The position numbers and the translations under genes were made by a program. Shown here piece by piece: positions 28,201 to 36,552 of a stretch of 64,000 nucleotides of DNA; within the stretch, counting starts at the first letter, position 1, and every line of letters starts with the position of its first letter. The notes below the pieces were generated by a model, which had not been told where the DNA came from, searched no databases, and worked only from the letters and a program-made list of their open reading frames with translations. This stretch comes from Lachnospiraceae bacterium (GTDB lineage: Bacteria; Bacillota; Clostridia; Lachnospirales; Lachnospiraceae), in NCBI GenBank assembly GCA_015057635.1, contig SVEB01000122.1, forward strand, positions 1 through 64,000, given 5' to 3'.

Positions 28201-28579
28201 TAACTTTTGCAATGCACTGAAAAATCTAAAGGATATCTATAAGTATGAGGAACCATATGATAATGTTACATTAATCGGATTAGTAGCATTATATAGTATC
28301 TGTTTTGAACAATCCTGGAAAGCAATGAAAGAAATTATGACCTATAACGGAGTGATAGAAGCGGAAACAGGTTCCCCGAGAAGCATTATAAAATTGGCAT
28401 ATTCCGTAGGAATGATTACGCAAGAAAAGGTTTGGTTAGATGCACTGGTATCTCGAAATAATGTGGCACATTCTTATAATCAGGCAATTGCATTAGATAT
28501 TGTCAGAGCTACAAAAGATCGGTATGTTGAGATGTTTGAAGCATTACAGACGAATATACAAGAGAACTTTTTAAATTAA
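28187..28579 (+). CDS. hepT: HepT/HI0074-like toxin, partner of MntA
   Basis: A 130-aa all-helical protein of the nucleotidyltransferase substrate-binding group (HI0074/HepT). It carries the RX4HXY motif as RNNVAHSY near residue 88. In HepT toxins this is the RNase active site, and its Tyr is the AMPylation target. The N-terminus (NALKNLKDIYKYE) and the segment SICFEQSWKAMKEIM fit the family. It overlaps mntA in the usual order for these pairs. Whether it is an active toxin or only a substrate-binding subunit cannot be told from sequence. Confidence 0.8.
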   Translation: MKKYDNFCNALKNLKDIYKYEEPYDNVTLIGLVALYSICFEQSWKAMKEIMTYNGVIEAETGSPRSIIKLAYSVGMITQEKVWLDALVSRNNVAHSYNQAIALDIVRATKDRYVEMFEALQTNIQENFLN

Positions 28580-28616
28580 TTTGCCCAATAGCGACGCTTT
28601 AGAGAAAGTTTAAAAT

Positions 28617-28650
28617 GGTTTACTGATTTTAGTGGTCAGTAAGCCTTTTT
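28617..28650 (+). terminator. Terminator of mntA-hepT
   Basis: GGTTTACTGA and TCAGTAAGCC pair around a 9-base loop and are followed by five Ts. The next gene begins only a few bases later. Confidence 0.75.
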
Positions 28651-28655
28651 GTTTT

Positions 28656-29728
28656 ATGTCTGTGAGAACTTTATTCCTGCTTATAGTTCAGCTCGGATGT
28701 ATATTTCAGATCCAGATAGTAAATGCACAGGACGAGATATTTATAATCAAGAATGGAGTACTGACGAAGTATAATGGTGAGGAGGAATATGTAACAATTC
28801 CAGATACGGTTACGGAAATTGGGGCATCAGCTTTTATGTCCTGCAAAAGTATAAAGCAGGTTGTAATTCCAGATACGGTAACTGTAATAGGAGAAGCAGC
28901 TTTTAGAGGATGTACCAATTTGAAGGAAGTAAATATTCCGGATTCCATTACCTATATTGGCAGTCAGGCATTTTTTAACTGCAGATCTCTTACTAAAATA
29001 ATATTACCTAAGAGGATCAGTAAAATTGAAGATAGTACATTTTATGGTTGTAGAAGCTTAACAGATGTTACAATCCCAGAGTCTGTAATTTCAATTGGTC
29101 TTGGTGCTTTTAACGGGTGTAATGCATTAACGAATATGGAGATACCATCTTCGGTAAAGGTGATTGACGGTTTATTCTCATCTTGTCCTTGGTTAGAAGA
29201 AAAGAAAATGGTTTTGTTATTATAAACGGAAATTTAATCAGTGCTTCTGAATGTAGTGGAGCAGTAAGAATACCAGAGGGAGCATTTTGGAGATGTAAGT
29301 CACTGACTCAGATTACACTTCCAAAGAATTTAAAAGAAATTGGTGAGGTGGCATTTCAGAATTGTACAGCATTAACGAATGTGGCGGTATCTAGCAATGT
29401 AAAAACAGTGAATAGGGCTGCATTTGAAAACTGCTCAGCAAAGTTAATCATCCATGGAATCAGTAATTCTTATATCCAGTCATATGCAGAGCAAAATAGC
29501 ATTACATTTAAAAGTATAGCCATAAATAAAACCAAACTTACATTGTCAGTTGGGGGATGCATAAGACTTAGTATAGGCGGTGTTAACAGGCTAAGTTGGA
29601 CATCCAGTGATTCTTCAATAGCAACGATTAATAAATATGGCGGTTTAACAGCTAAGAAAAAGGGAACCGTAACTATAACGGGAAAACTTTATGGAAAGAC
29701 ATATACTTGTAAGGTGACGGTGAAATAA
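28656..29728 (+). pseudogene. BspA-like leucine-rich-repeat surface protein, frameshifted
   Basis: Two overlapping frames together encode one secreted protein. Frame 1 (28656-29225) has a signal peptide (VRTLFLLIVQLGCIFQIQIVNAQ) and about six BspA-type repeats of the form VTIPDTVTEIGASAFMSCKS. Frame 2 resumes with ENGFVIINGNLISASECSGAV, more repeats, then a Big2-like C-terminal domain (LSVGGCIRLSIGGVNRLSW...TGKLYGKTYTCKVTVK). The frames join in an A-rich run at about 29196-29209; one added A would restore a single ORF. The gene starts right after a terminator and has no good ribosome binding site. It is probably a decayed adhesin, though phase variation or a sequencing error could explain the shift. 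Confidence 0.78.
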
Positions 29729-29937
29729 GAAAAATTTTAGTGATATCAATTGAAAACCTATAGAGCTATCCTGGCAACATTTTGGCAGCAGAAATATTGA
29801 AGAGGCTTTTGTAAACGGCGGCATAATTTTAGATTTCATGCAAAAGCTAAGAATAGATTTTATGGTATTTATTTTTAAGCAGTGGAGTTTTATACAAAGA
29901 TACTTTATAATAGTGTAAAACTACTAGGAGGGCTGAC

Positions 29938-31851
29938 TTGAAAAAAGGCATTTATTTGAACGATTCCATTCATGGAATGATTTCTTTAACAGAATACGAA
30001 AGAAGAATTGTTTCGACGATTGGATTTAATCGTCTGCATGACGTATATCAGAATTCCACAGTTTATCTTACGTTCCCATCGAATCGTACGAAGCGATTTG
30101 AACACTCGATTGGTACTATGAAGCTTTGCTCGGATATGTTCTTTCAGTCGTTATTGAACACATCGGATTCGATGTTACAGGAGTTCTTTGCGATCTTTGA
30201 AAGAGAGTATGTCGAGATTTTAGATAGATTAAGACAGCAGAGAGTTGTCTGTGATGAAAAATTAGGAGGAAGGTTTCCGCATGAGCTGCCACAGATTGAA
30301 ATGGATAAGTTACGACATTGTCTGATTCCGAATAATATTCCGGATCGGTATAAAGTGATTCATTTGATTCTCATTCAGTCCGTTCGCGCGGCAGCATTGC
30401 TGCATGATATCGGACATCCGCCATTTAGCCATATTGTGGAGTTTGCGCTGAAAGAGGTGTATCTAAACTATAAGGATAAGCCGGTAAGCGAGAAGAAGAA
30501 CGCAAAAGAGTTTGTGGATATTATGTCAAAATACTTTGAGGATGACAGAAAGCTGCATGAGCAGATGGGCGATGAAATCAGCGAAGGAATTCTAAGCAAG
30601 ATCATTGTACCGATTCCAAAAGATGATGAACGGTATTCGGAGAACTTGTTTGAACTGCTTGTATTAGAGACCGTAAAAAGAATCTTTGCGGAAGAAGGAG
30701 CATTTGGTGATCTTCACAGAATCATTGACTCGAGTCTGGACGGAGACCGTTTGGATTATGTGACAAGAGATGTGATCAGTTCCGGTATGGATTCCGGAAA
30801 GATTGATTATAGCAGAATTATCAGCGACATGCAGGTGATCGTGAAGGAAAACCAGATCTTCTTCTGTGTTCCGTTAAAAGCGGTGAATGCGGTTGAGGAT
30901 TTTGTGAAACGAAGATACAGCAGTTATAAGGATATTATCTATCATCACCGTGTAATCAAGACGGATTATCTATTAGAAGGAATCGTAAAGGATTTGGTTG
31001 AGAAGTATCTTGAGGAGCATGTATCAGGAGTGGAACGCGACAGTGAGGTTCTGATCCCGTTTGATATCTCCGGATTATGGTTCCCACTTGGGGATAAGAA
31101 GTCTGCGATTAAGGCGAATGCGCTTTCTCAGTGGAATGACTCCTGGCTGATGACGGTATTAAAACAGATTTATTATACAGAGTATTATCATAACGAGAAG
31201 ATTAAGGAAGGCACTCATGACTTTATCTTAGAGCAGCGTCTGGCGGAACTGTTACGTAATAGCAAGCGCTATCATTCCTTAATCAAGCGAAGTGAGAACT
31301 TTAAGATTATTGATGATGCAGTAAAATTAGAGCTGTTAAAGCAAAGAGATGATATCGAAGCACTGCTTCATAAGCAAGGGGAGGCTTCGGCACATAAGAT
31401 ATCGGCAGAGCTGATTCATGAGATGCTAGAGAATATAACAAAGAGTTCATCCGGATTTGTACTTTCCTTTATCTTAAGATACAGCAAGGAAATGAAGATG
31501 GAATCTTTAGAGCAGATGGTAAGAGATATTGTGGAAGAGGAGACAAGCCATATCTTTACGGAGCTTAAGACATTTGATACCGTTACGTTATTTAAGCGGA
31601 TTTCATTAGGACTGAATTCTCCAATTTATTTCTATAACAATAAGGGAAATATATGCACATTAAATGATATCAGCGGCATCGCTGACATTTTACAGCTGGA
31701 TTCGGATTACTTCCCTCCTTTCTATATTTACATTTTAGCAAAAGATCATGATGGAATAATCAAAGACAAGCGGGAAGAGCTGTTAGGATGTATTGGACAG
31801 AGAATCGGTACAGAGATTGCAAAGCGGCTGACTACGGCTGGAATAAATTAA
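29938..31851 (+). CDS. HD superfamily phosphohydrolase (SAMHD1/YdhJ-like)
   Basis: A 637-aa protein starting at TTG 29938 (AGGAGGG upstream). The N-terminus KGIYLNDSIHGMISLTEYERRIVSTIGFNRLHDVYQ is characteristic of the dNTPase-like HD proteins related to SAMHD1. Metal ligands: His in RFEHSIGTM (about residue 59), His-Asp in ALLHDIGHPPFSH (about 155-156), and Asp in SLDGDRLDYVTRD (about 266). The long helical C-terminal half is less conserved. Likely hydrolyses nucleotides or nucleic-acid ends, possibly linked to phage defence or dNTP control; the substrate is not predictable here. Followed by a strong terminator. Confidence 0.8.
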   Translation: MKKGIYLNDSIHGMISLTEYERRIVSTIGFNRLHDVYQNSTVYLTFPSNRTKRFEHSIGTMKLCSDMFFQSLLNTSDSMLQEFFAIFEREYVEILDRLRQQRVVCDEKLGGRFPHELPQIEMDKLRHCLIPNNIPDRYKVIHLILIQSVRAAALLHDIGHPPFSHIVEFALKEVYLNYKDKPVSEKKNAKEFVDIMSKYFEDDRKLHEQMGDEISEGILSKIIVPIPKDDERYSENLFELLVLETVKRIFAEEGAFGDLHRIIDSSLDGDRLDYVTRDVISSGMDSGKIDYSRIISDMQVIVKENQIFFCVPLKAVNAVEDFVKRRYSSYKDIIYHHRVIKTDYLLEGIVKDLVEKYLEEHVSGVERDSEVLIPFDISGLWFPLGDKKSAIKANALSQWNDSWLMTVLKQIYYTEYYHNEKIKEGTHDFILEQRLAELLRNSKRYHSLIKRSENFKIIDDAVKLELLKQRDDIEALLHKQGEASAHKISAELIHEMLENITKSSSGFVLSFILRYSKEMKMESLEQMVRDIVEEETSHIFTELKTFDTVTLFKRISLGLNSPIYFYNNKGNICTLNDISGIADILQLDSDYFPPFYIYILAKDHDGIIKDKREELLGCIGQRIGTEIAKRLTTAGIN

Positions 31852-31927
31852 TAGGATACCAGTAAAACAGCATTCAGAATTGTGAGATGGAATGAATGAA
31901 ATGTAAAAATATGTTTCATATGAAAAA

Positions 31928-31961
31928 GAACTATGAGATAATAAGCTCATGGTTCTTTTTT
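31928..31961 (+). terminator. Terminator after the HD hydrolase gene
   Basis: AGAACTATGAG and CTCATGGTTCT pair over an 8-base loop, followed by six Ts. Confidence 0.88.
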
Positions 31962-32103
31962 GATTTTAGCGGGATTTTAGGTACTTTGGAGTAAAATCGG
32001 GACAAAAGATAAGATGGTGAATGCTACGAAGACAGATAAGGTAGTTTAAGATACAGAAAGACAAAGAAAGAGAAAGAAAAAGAAGAATCAGGAGGAAAAT
32101 GAT

Positions 32104-32679
32104 ATGGCGGATGTGTATGAAAAATGTTCGGTGATTGAGAATGAGTGCTGGGAACTTCGTTTGGTAACGGAAGAGGATGCAAAGGATTTGGTAAAGGTAT
32201 ATCGGGATAAGAATGCGCTTCCATTTTTCAATAGCGATAACTGTCACGGCGATAATTTCTATTATCGGACAGAAGAGCAGATGCATGATGTGATTAAGGG
32301 CTGGCTGTGGGAGTATGCAAGAAAAGGGTTTGTTCGGTTTGCAATTATAGAGAAAAGAAGTGGAGAAGCGATCGGGACGGTTGAACTGTTTAATCGTGTA
32401 TCGGAGGATTCTTTTAATGGGTATGGAATTTTGAGGCTGGATGTAAGAAGCGATTATGAGAGAGAAGATGTTCTTTCCCCGATTCTGTCCCTGATTACAG
32501 AGCCTGCCTATACGCTATTTTCCTGTACGATGATTGCGACGAAGGCGGCTATCTATGCAGTGGAAAGAGTAGAGGCACTTAAGAAGGCAGGATTTGAAAA
32601 GACCGATCAGTGTCTGGTTGGGCATGACGGAACTACATATCGGGATTACTGGGTGAGAAAGCAGACAGTCAGAGGTTAG
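32104..32679 (+). CDS. GNAT family N-acetyltransferase
   Basis: A 191-aa protein with the GNAT layout: ECWELRLVTEEDAKDLVKVYRDKNALPFF at the N-terminus (beta 1/alpha 1), FVRFAIIEKRSGEAIGTVELFN (beta 2-4) near residue 80, and the C-terminal VERVEALKKAGFEKT segment. The acetyl-CoA pyrophosphate loop is not a clean Q/RxxGxG/A, so the protein belongs to a diverged branch or the loop is altered. Substrate unknown. Strong ribosome binding site AGGAGG. Monocistronic between the HD hydrolase and vanZ. Confidence 0.72.
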   Translation: MADVYEKCSVIENECWELRLVTEEDAKDLVKVYRDKNALPFFNSDNCHGDNFYYRTEEQMHDVIKGWLWEYARKGFVRFAIIEKRSGEAIGTVELFNRVSEDSFNGYGILRLDVRSDYEREDVLSPILSLITEPAYTLFSCTMIATKAAIYAVERVEALKKAGFEKTDQCLVGHDGTTYRDYWVRKQTVRG

Positions 32680-32792
32680 AACTAAGAGCCTGGGACTAGA
32701 AATCAAAAAGCACGATAAGAACCAAGGACCAGGAGCCTAGATCAAAATAAGTTATTGCGAATACAGTTAAAGCGCGTGGGAGGAGAAAAGTT

Positions 32793-33347
32793 ATGGTAGC
32801 TAGCTACTTGATTATGATATTGCCGATGATGGCAATTTTATCATTATTGATCTATATGCCCATATTTATCTGGAATAAAAGGAGATATGGGAAAAGGCCG
32901 ATGATTCGCCATCTGGCGATTTATGTACTGATTGGAGTTGTTACAAGTATTTTATACCTTACCATTTTTATCGGAGGGTTTGATTTTACCTTTCATCCCG
33001 GCTATCATCTTTTGAATCTGGTACCATTTATCTGGATCAGACAGACCTATATCATGGGGGCAGCTAAGATGTTTCAACAGTTAGTGTTAAATATTGTGAT
33101 GTTTGTACCGCTTGGATTTATACTGCCCATTGTATTTGTAAGTATGAGAAAATGGTGGAAGATGATTTTGTGTGTGATCGCATTTATCCTATGTATTGAG
33201 GCATTTCAGTATTTTATCGGAAGAGCAGCAGATGTGGATGATCTTATTATGAATACACTAGGCGCAGTTATTGGATACGGATTGATGAAGTTAGGAGAAA
33301 AGCATTTTAAAAACCGAGCATGGTGGAAGGCTGCCACCCAAGGATAA
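32793..33347 (+). CDS. VanZ-like membrane protein
   Basis: A 184-aa integral membrane protein with about five hydrophobic segments. The VanZ signature (PF04892) is visible: LNLVPFIWIRQ, LNIVMFVPLGFILPIVF, and IEAFQYFIGRAADVDDLIMNTLGAVIGYGLMK, where the conserved Glu, the R-x-x-D-x-D-D segment and N-x-x-G recur. Family members modulate teicoplanin susceptibility in enterococci; chromosomal members such as this one have no known function. The gene is followed at about 110 bp by inverted repeat copy 3. Confidence 0.85.
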   Translation: MVASYLIMILPMMAILSLLIYMPIFIWNKRRYGKRPMIRHLAIYVLIGVVTSILYLTIFIGGFDFTFHPGYHLLNLVPFIWIRQTYIMGAAKMFQQLVLNIVMFVPLGFILPIVFVSMRKWWKMILCVIAFILCIEAFQYFIGRAADVDDLIMNTLGAVIGYGLMKLGEKHFKNRAWWKAATQG

Positions 33348-33456
33348 TACATAAGCATAAACAATAGATTCTATAAAGAGCCGTTGCTCACTTTAGCCAT
33401 TAAAGAGGTAAGGCATTCACTAAGAAGGATTATTGCTATATAACTCACCAAGAGCT

Positions 33457-33652
33457 GCGTGAAGCGCAGACGGTGTCTGCCGCGATATTTTCCGGAATGT
33501 CCGGCTCATGACGAACAAAAATGTCCCTGTGTTTTGCCTATCAGACAGAGTATTTTTCTGTCTGATAGGCAAAACACAGGGATATTTTTGTCCGCTCATG
33601 CGTCCGAACATTCGGAAAATATATCACGGCAGGCATCGCCGGTGCTTCGCGA
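33457..33652. repeat. Giant inverted repeat, copy 3 (forward orientation)
   Basis: About 196 bp. The outer arms are the most degraded of the six (GTGAAGC / GCTTCGC, then TCTGCCGCGATAT against ATATCACGGCAGGC with mismatches). The inner part is well kept: GGAATGTCCGGCTCATGACG (33494), a copy-specific stem CCCTGTGTTTTGCC / GGCAAAACACAGGG, central TATCAGACAG-9 nt-CTGTCTGATA, then TTTTTGTCCGCTCATGCGTC and GAACATTCGG. It lies between vanZ and the LytTR operon, both on the plus strand. Confidence 0.88.
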
Positions 33653-33779
33653 GTGTCCGTCAAATCCACTTATTATACGCATCTTAACGGTAAAAAAGTG
33701 CAGCTAGCCGGCTGAGATATTGTGCGGAAGAGATGGGACTGGTAAAATGAGGATATGAAAAAGAGGGAGCGGGGTGCAT

Positions 33780-34229
33780 ATGAAAATTACAGTAGACCGG
33801 ATTTTAGAAGGGGAAGATGAAGTCATTTTAAGATATCGGGAAATGACACAGGAAGTGGAACGAATCTTAAAAGTATTAAGAGCGGATGAAAAAAGGCTGA
33901 TTGGACGGCAGGGAAAAGAGCAGGTTGTATTAAATGCTAAAAAAGTGCTGTATCTGGAGAGCGTGGATGAGGTGACATTTGCATATACAAAGAACGGAGT
34001 ATATCGCATCGATTATACGTTGGCAGAAGCGGAAGCAAGGTTTGGAATGGAAGGATTCTTCCGGTGCAGCAAGTCGATGGTGATCAATATATGGAAAGTA
34101 GCAAGCTTAAAGAGCATGTCCTGCAACCGGATCGATGCCACCATGGAAAATGGAGAGCATGTGATCATTTCACGGACTTATGCAGCAGAGTTTCGCAGGA
34201 TACTGAAAGGAGGAAGGACGGATGAATAA
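33780..34229 (+). CDS. LytTR DNA-binding transcription regulator
   Basis: About 149 aa. The C-terminal half is a LytTR domain (PF04397): VLNAKKVLYLESVDEVTFAYTKNGVYRIDYTLAEAEARF, then FFRCSKSMVINIWKVASLKSMSCNRIDATMENGEHVIISRTYAAEFRRIL. No receiver domain precedes it, so it belongs to the stand-alone LytTR regulators that pair with DUF3021 membrane proteins. The ATG at 33780 follows GGGAGCGGGG. It overlaps the next gene by 8 bp. It probably controls this operon's ABC transporter, perhaps with the DUF3021 protein as membrane partner (inference from pairing). Confidence 0.86.
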   Translation: MKITVDRILEGEDEVILRYREMTQEVERILKVLRADEKRLIGRQGKEQVVLNAKKVLYLESVDEVTFAYTKNGVYRIDYTLAEAEARFGMEGFFRCSKSMVINIWKVASLKSMSCNRIDATMENGEHVIISRTYAAEFRRILKGGRTDE

Positions 34230-34701
34230 AGGTGACAGGCCGCTTTCGAGGTGGCATAGATATCTGACAAAAGAGATTGGGATTGAGTTCAAGGCATGTC
34301 TTTATTTTTATGTGATTCTGTTCTTCTACTCGGTTTACCGGATCATCAGAGGAACATGGGATGCGAGCATTATCCATATGGCAGAAATGATTCTTACCAC
34401 CTATTCAATGGGATATCTGCAGGTGTACTTATTTTCAAACTTTGATGAAGCGGAGCATTTAGGAAAGAAAGAGATCGGCTATTCCATCGTTTGCTCCATT
34501 TTATATACAGCGGTAAGCATTCTTTGCAAATGGTTTGAGCGGGATGCGTTAGTGACAGGGTACTATTTTTGCTATATGGTATTTGCTTATATTTGTGCCT
34601 TTTGGGTTTATAAAATAAAACGGGATATTGATACAAGGAAGTTAAATGAAGAGCTGAAGGCATTTAAGGAAAGGGGAAAGAAACATGAGTCATGTGATTG
34701 A
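34222..34701 (+). CDS. DUF3021 family membrane protein
   Basis: A 159-aa protein with four hydrophobic segments (about residues 25-45, 53-71, 82-100 and 108-128) and a basic C-terminal coil (KIKRDIDTRKLNEELKAFKERGKK). The arrangement, and its position just behind a LytTR gene with overlap, fit DUF3021 proteins, which are thought to hold or inhibit their LytTR regulator at the membrane. The stop region overlaps the ABC ATPase start by 17 bp, showing tight translational coupling. Confidence 0.8.
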   Translation: MNKGDRPLSRWHRYLTKEIGIEFKACLYFYVILFFYSVYRIIRGTWDASIIHMAEMILTTYSMGYLQVYLFSNFDEAEHLGKKEIGYSIVCSILYTAVSILCKWFERDALVTGYYFCYMVFAYICAFWVYKIKRDIDTRKLNEELKAFKERGKKHESCD

Positions 34702-35560
34702 GATTGAGCATCTGACAAAGAGTTATGGGAAACACAGGGGTGTTATTGATTTAAGCTTTGCAGTGGAAGAAGGAGACATCTTTGGATTTCTTGGTCCAAA
34801 TGGAGCCGGCAAATCCACCACCATCCGAAGCATGTTAGGGCTGATTCATTATGAAGCAGGAGCGATCCGTATTTTTGGAATGGATGCGAAGACAGAGCGG
34901 GAGAAAATCTTAAGAGAAATTGGGTATATGCCATCGGAAGCGATGTTTTATCCATCCATGAAAGTATCGGATGTGATACGGCTTGCAGCGGATATGCGTA
35001 GAAAGGACTGCGGTGAAGAGGCGAAGAAGCTTTGTGAGCGCCTTCAGGTCGATACCAACAAGAGGATCGAGGAACTTTCCCTTGGGAACCGGAAGAAGGT
35101 CAGCATTGTGTGCGCGATGCAACATCAGCCAAAGCTGTTTGTATTCGATGAGCCGACAAGCGGATTGGATCCTTTGATGCAGGCAGAGTTTTTTGCGCTG
35201 ATTGAGGAATATGGAAAGAAAGGAGCGACCTGTCTTCTTTCCACCCATGTGCTTTCGGAAGTGAAAAAGTACTGTAAGAACGTAGCGATTATGAAAGAAG
35301 GGCGGCTTCAGTGCATCGACAGTGTGGAGAATCTGACCAACACGAATGCAAAACATGTGCGGGTTGTGAAGGATGGAGTAGCAGAAGAATTTGTATGGAA
35401 AGGGGACTTAAATAAGCTGTTTCAAAATCTTTCCGGGCATGATATCTCGGATATCCTTATTGAGGAGCCATCCTTAGACGAAATCTTTATGCATTACTAT
35501 GAGAAAAATAAGGAAGATCAGCCGGAGATTTTAGAAGGAATGAAAGGGGGAGAAAAATAA
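34685..35560 (+). CDS. ABC transporter ATP-binding protein (DrrA/BcrA type)
   Basis: A 291-aa ATPase: Walker A GFLGPNGAGKSTTIRSMLGLI near residue 36, Q-loop region IGYMPSEAMFYPSM, signature ELSLGNRKKVSIVCAM near 135, Walker B KLFVFDEPTSGLDPL near 153, H-loop LLSTHVLSEVKKYC near 186. The C-terminal 80 residues are the extension common to ABC-2 drug or antimicrobial-peptide exporters. It works with the permease that starts at its last base. Cargo unknown. Confidence 0.92.
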   Translation: MSHVIEIEHLTKSYGKHRGVIDLSFAVEEGDIFGFLGPNGAGKSTTIRSMLGLIHYEAGAIRIFGMDAKTEREKILREIGYMPSEAMFYPSMKVSDVIRLAADMRRKDCGEEAKKLCERLQVDTNKRIEELSLGNRKKVSIVCAMQHQPKLFVFDEPTSGLDPLMQAEFFALIEEYGKKGATCLLSTHVLSEVKKYCKNVAIMKEGRLQCIDSVENLTNTNAKHVRVVKDGVAEEFVWKGDLNKLFQNLSGHDISDILIEEPSLDEIFMHYYEKNKEDQPEILEGMKGGEK

Positions 35561-36351
35561 TGAGGACATTATTTGCTCATGAAATGAGAATGAATCGCAA
35601 GAGTCTTTTGATCTGGATGTTATGTGTGGCAGGCATCGGATTTTCCTGCATCCTGCTATTTACCAGTCTGGAAGATTCTATGAAAGGGATGGAAGAAGCC
35701 TATTCTTCCATGGGAGCATTTTCACAGGCATTTGGACTGGACCGCTTAAGCATTGCCACATTAGAGGGATATTATGCCACTGAAATTGGAGTGATCCACG
35801 GGCTTGGAAGTGCGATGTTTGCTGCTATCATCGGCACGGTTCTGTTATCAAAAGAGGAAGACGGACATACGAGCGAATTTTTATATACCCTTCCGATCAG
35901 CAGAAGAAAAGCGGTTTTTGCAAAGTGGACGGCTCTTATGACCAATATTCTGATCTTTAATGTCATCTGCGCACTCAGCTATCTGATCGGATTCTTAATT
36001 ATGGGGGAAAGCATGGATATAAAATGCTTTGTATTATTTCATCTGGCCCAGACTATTATGAACTTGGAAATCGGCAGCATCTGTTTCCTTATTTCTGCCT
36101 GCACGAAGAAAAATAAGATCGGAGCAGGACTTGGCATCGTAATCCTTCTGTATGCGGTGGATATGATGGCACGGATTGTTCCGGCAATTAAGGATTTAAA
36201 ATATATCACCCCATTTTATTATGCCAATGCAGCGGATATCTTCTGCAACGGTAAAATTAACAGCACGAATCTGATCATTGGTATTGTAATATTTGCATTC
36301 ACTACTATAGCCGCATTTCTTGTTTATGAAAAGAAAGACCTGGCTGCTTAA
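35560..36351 (+). CDS. ABC-2 type permease
   Basis: A 263-aa membrane protein with six hydrophobic segments beginning at LLIWMLCVAGIGFSCILLFTSL. The cytoplasmic loop TVLLSKEEDGHTSEFLYTLPISRRKAVFAKWTALM matches the ABC-2 family (E-x-G-T/H..L..PISR). Start and stop of the ATPase share one A (TAATG). It is the last gene of the LytTR-DUF3021-ABC operon and is followed by a strong terminator. Confidence 0.88.
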   Translation: MRTLFAHEMRMNRKSLLIWMLCVAGIGFSCILLFTSLEDSMKGMEEAYSSMGAFSQAFGLDRLSIATLEGYYATEIGVIHGLGSAMFAAIIGTVLLSKEEDGHTSEFLYTLPISRRKAVFAKWTALMTNILIFNVICALSYLIGFLIMGESMDIKCFVLFHLAQTIMNLEIGSICFLISACTKKNKIGAGLGIVILLYAVDMMARIVPAIKDLKYITPFYYANAADIFCNGKINSTNLIIGIVIFAFTTIAAFLVYEKKDLAA

Positions 36352-36397
36352 TAAGCTGGAAAGCAGAAAAAGCAGAGTAAGCAAAACATCGAGATCA

Positions 36398-36449
36398 AAG
36401 CCTCTTTAACTTATCAGGCAGTAAGACCTGCAGTTAAAGAGGCTTTTTC
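36398..36449 (+). terminator. Terminator of the LytTR-ABC operon
   Basis: AAAGCCTCTTTAAC and GTTAAAGAGGCTTT pair perfectly over 14 bp, with Ts behind. The loop (TTATCAGGCAGTAAGACCTGCA) loosely resembles the central hairpin of the giant repeats. Confidence 0.9.
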
Positions 36450-36552
36450 TATAAAATGAAATGAGGGTTTCTAAAAATTGGGAACCATATTTCGCCCCAT
36501 TCGTCTAAGCATTATGAAACAAAGGGGAGTTTATAGAAAAGGAGGGCACAAT

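Noticed and set aside
32104..32679. Naming the GNAT protein as RimI/RimJ or an antibiotic acetyltransferase
   Set aside because: The acetyl-CoA loop is atypical and no substrate-specific motif is visible.
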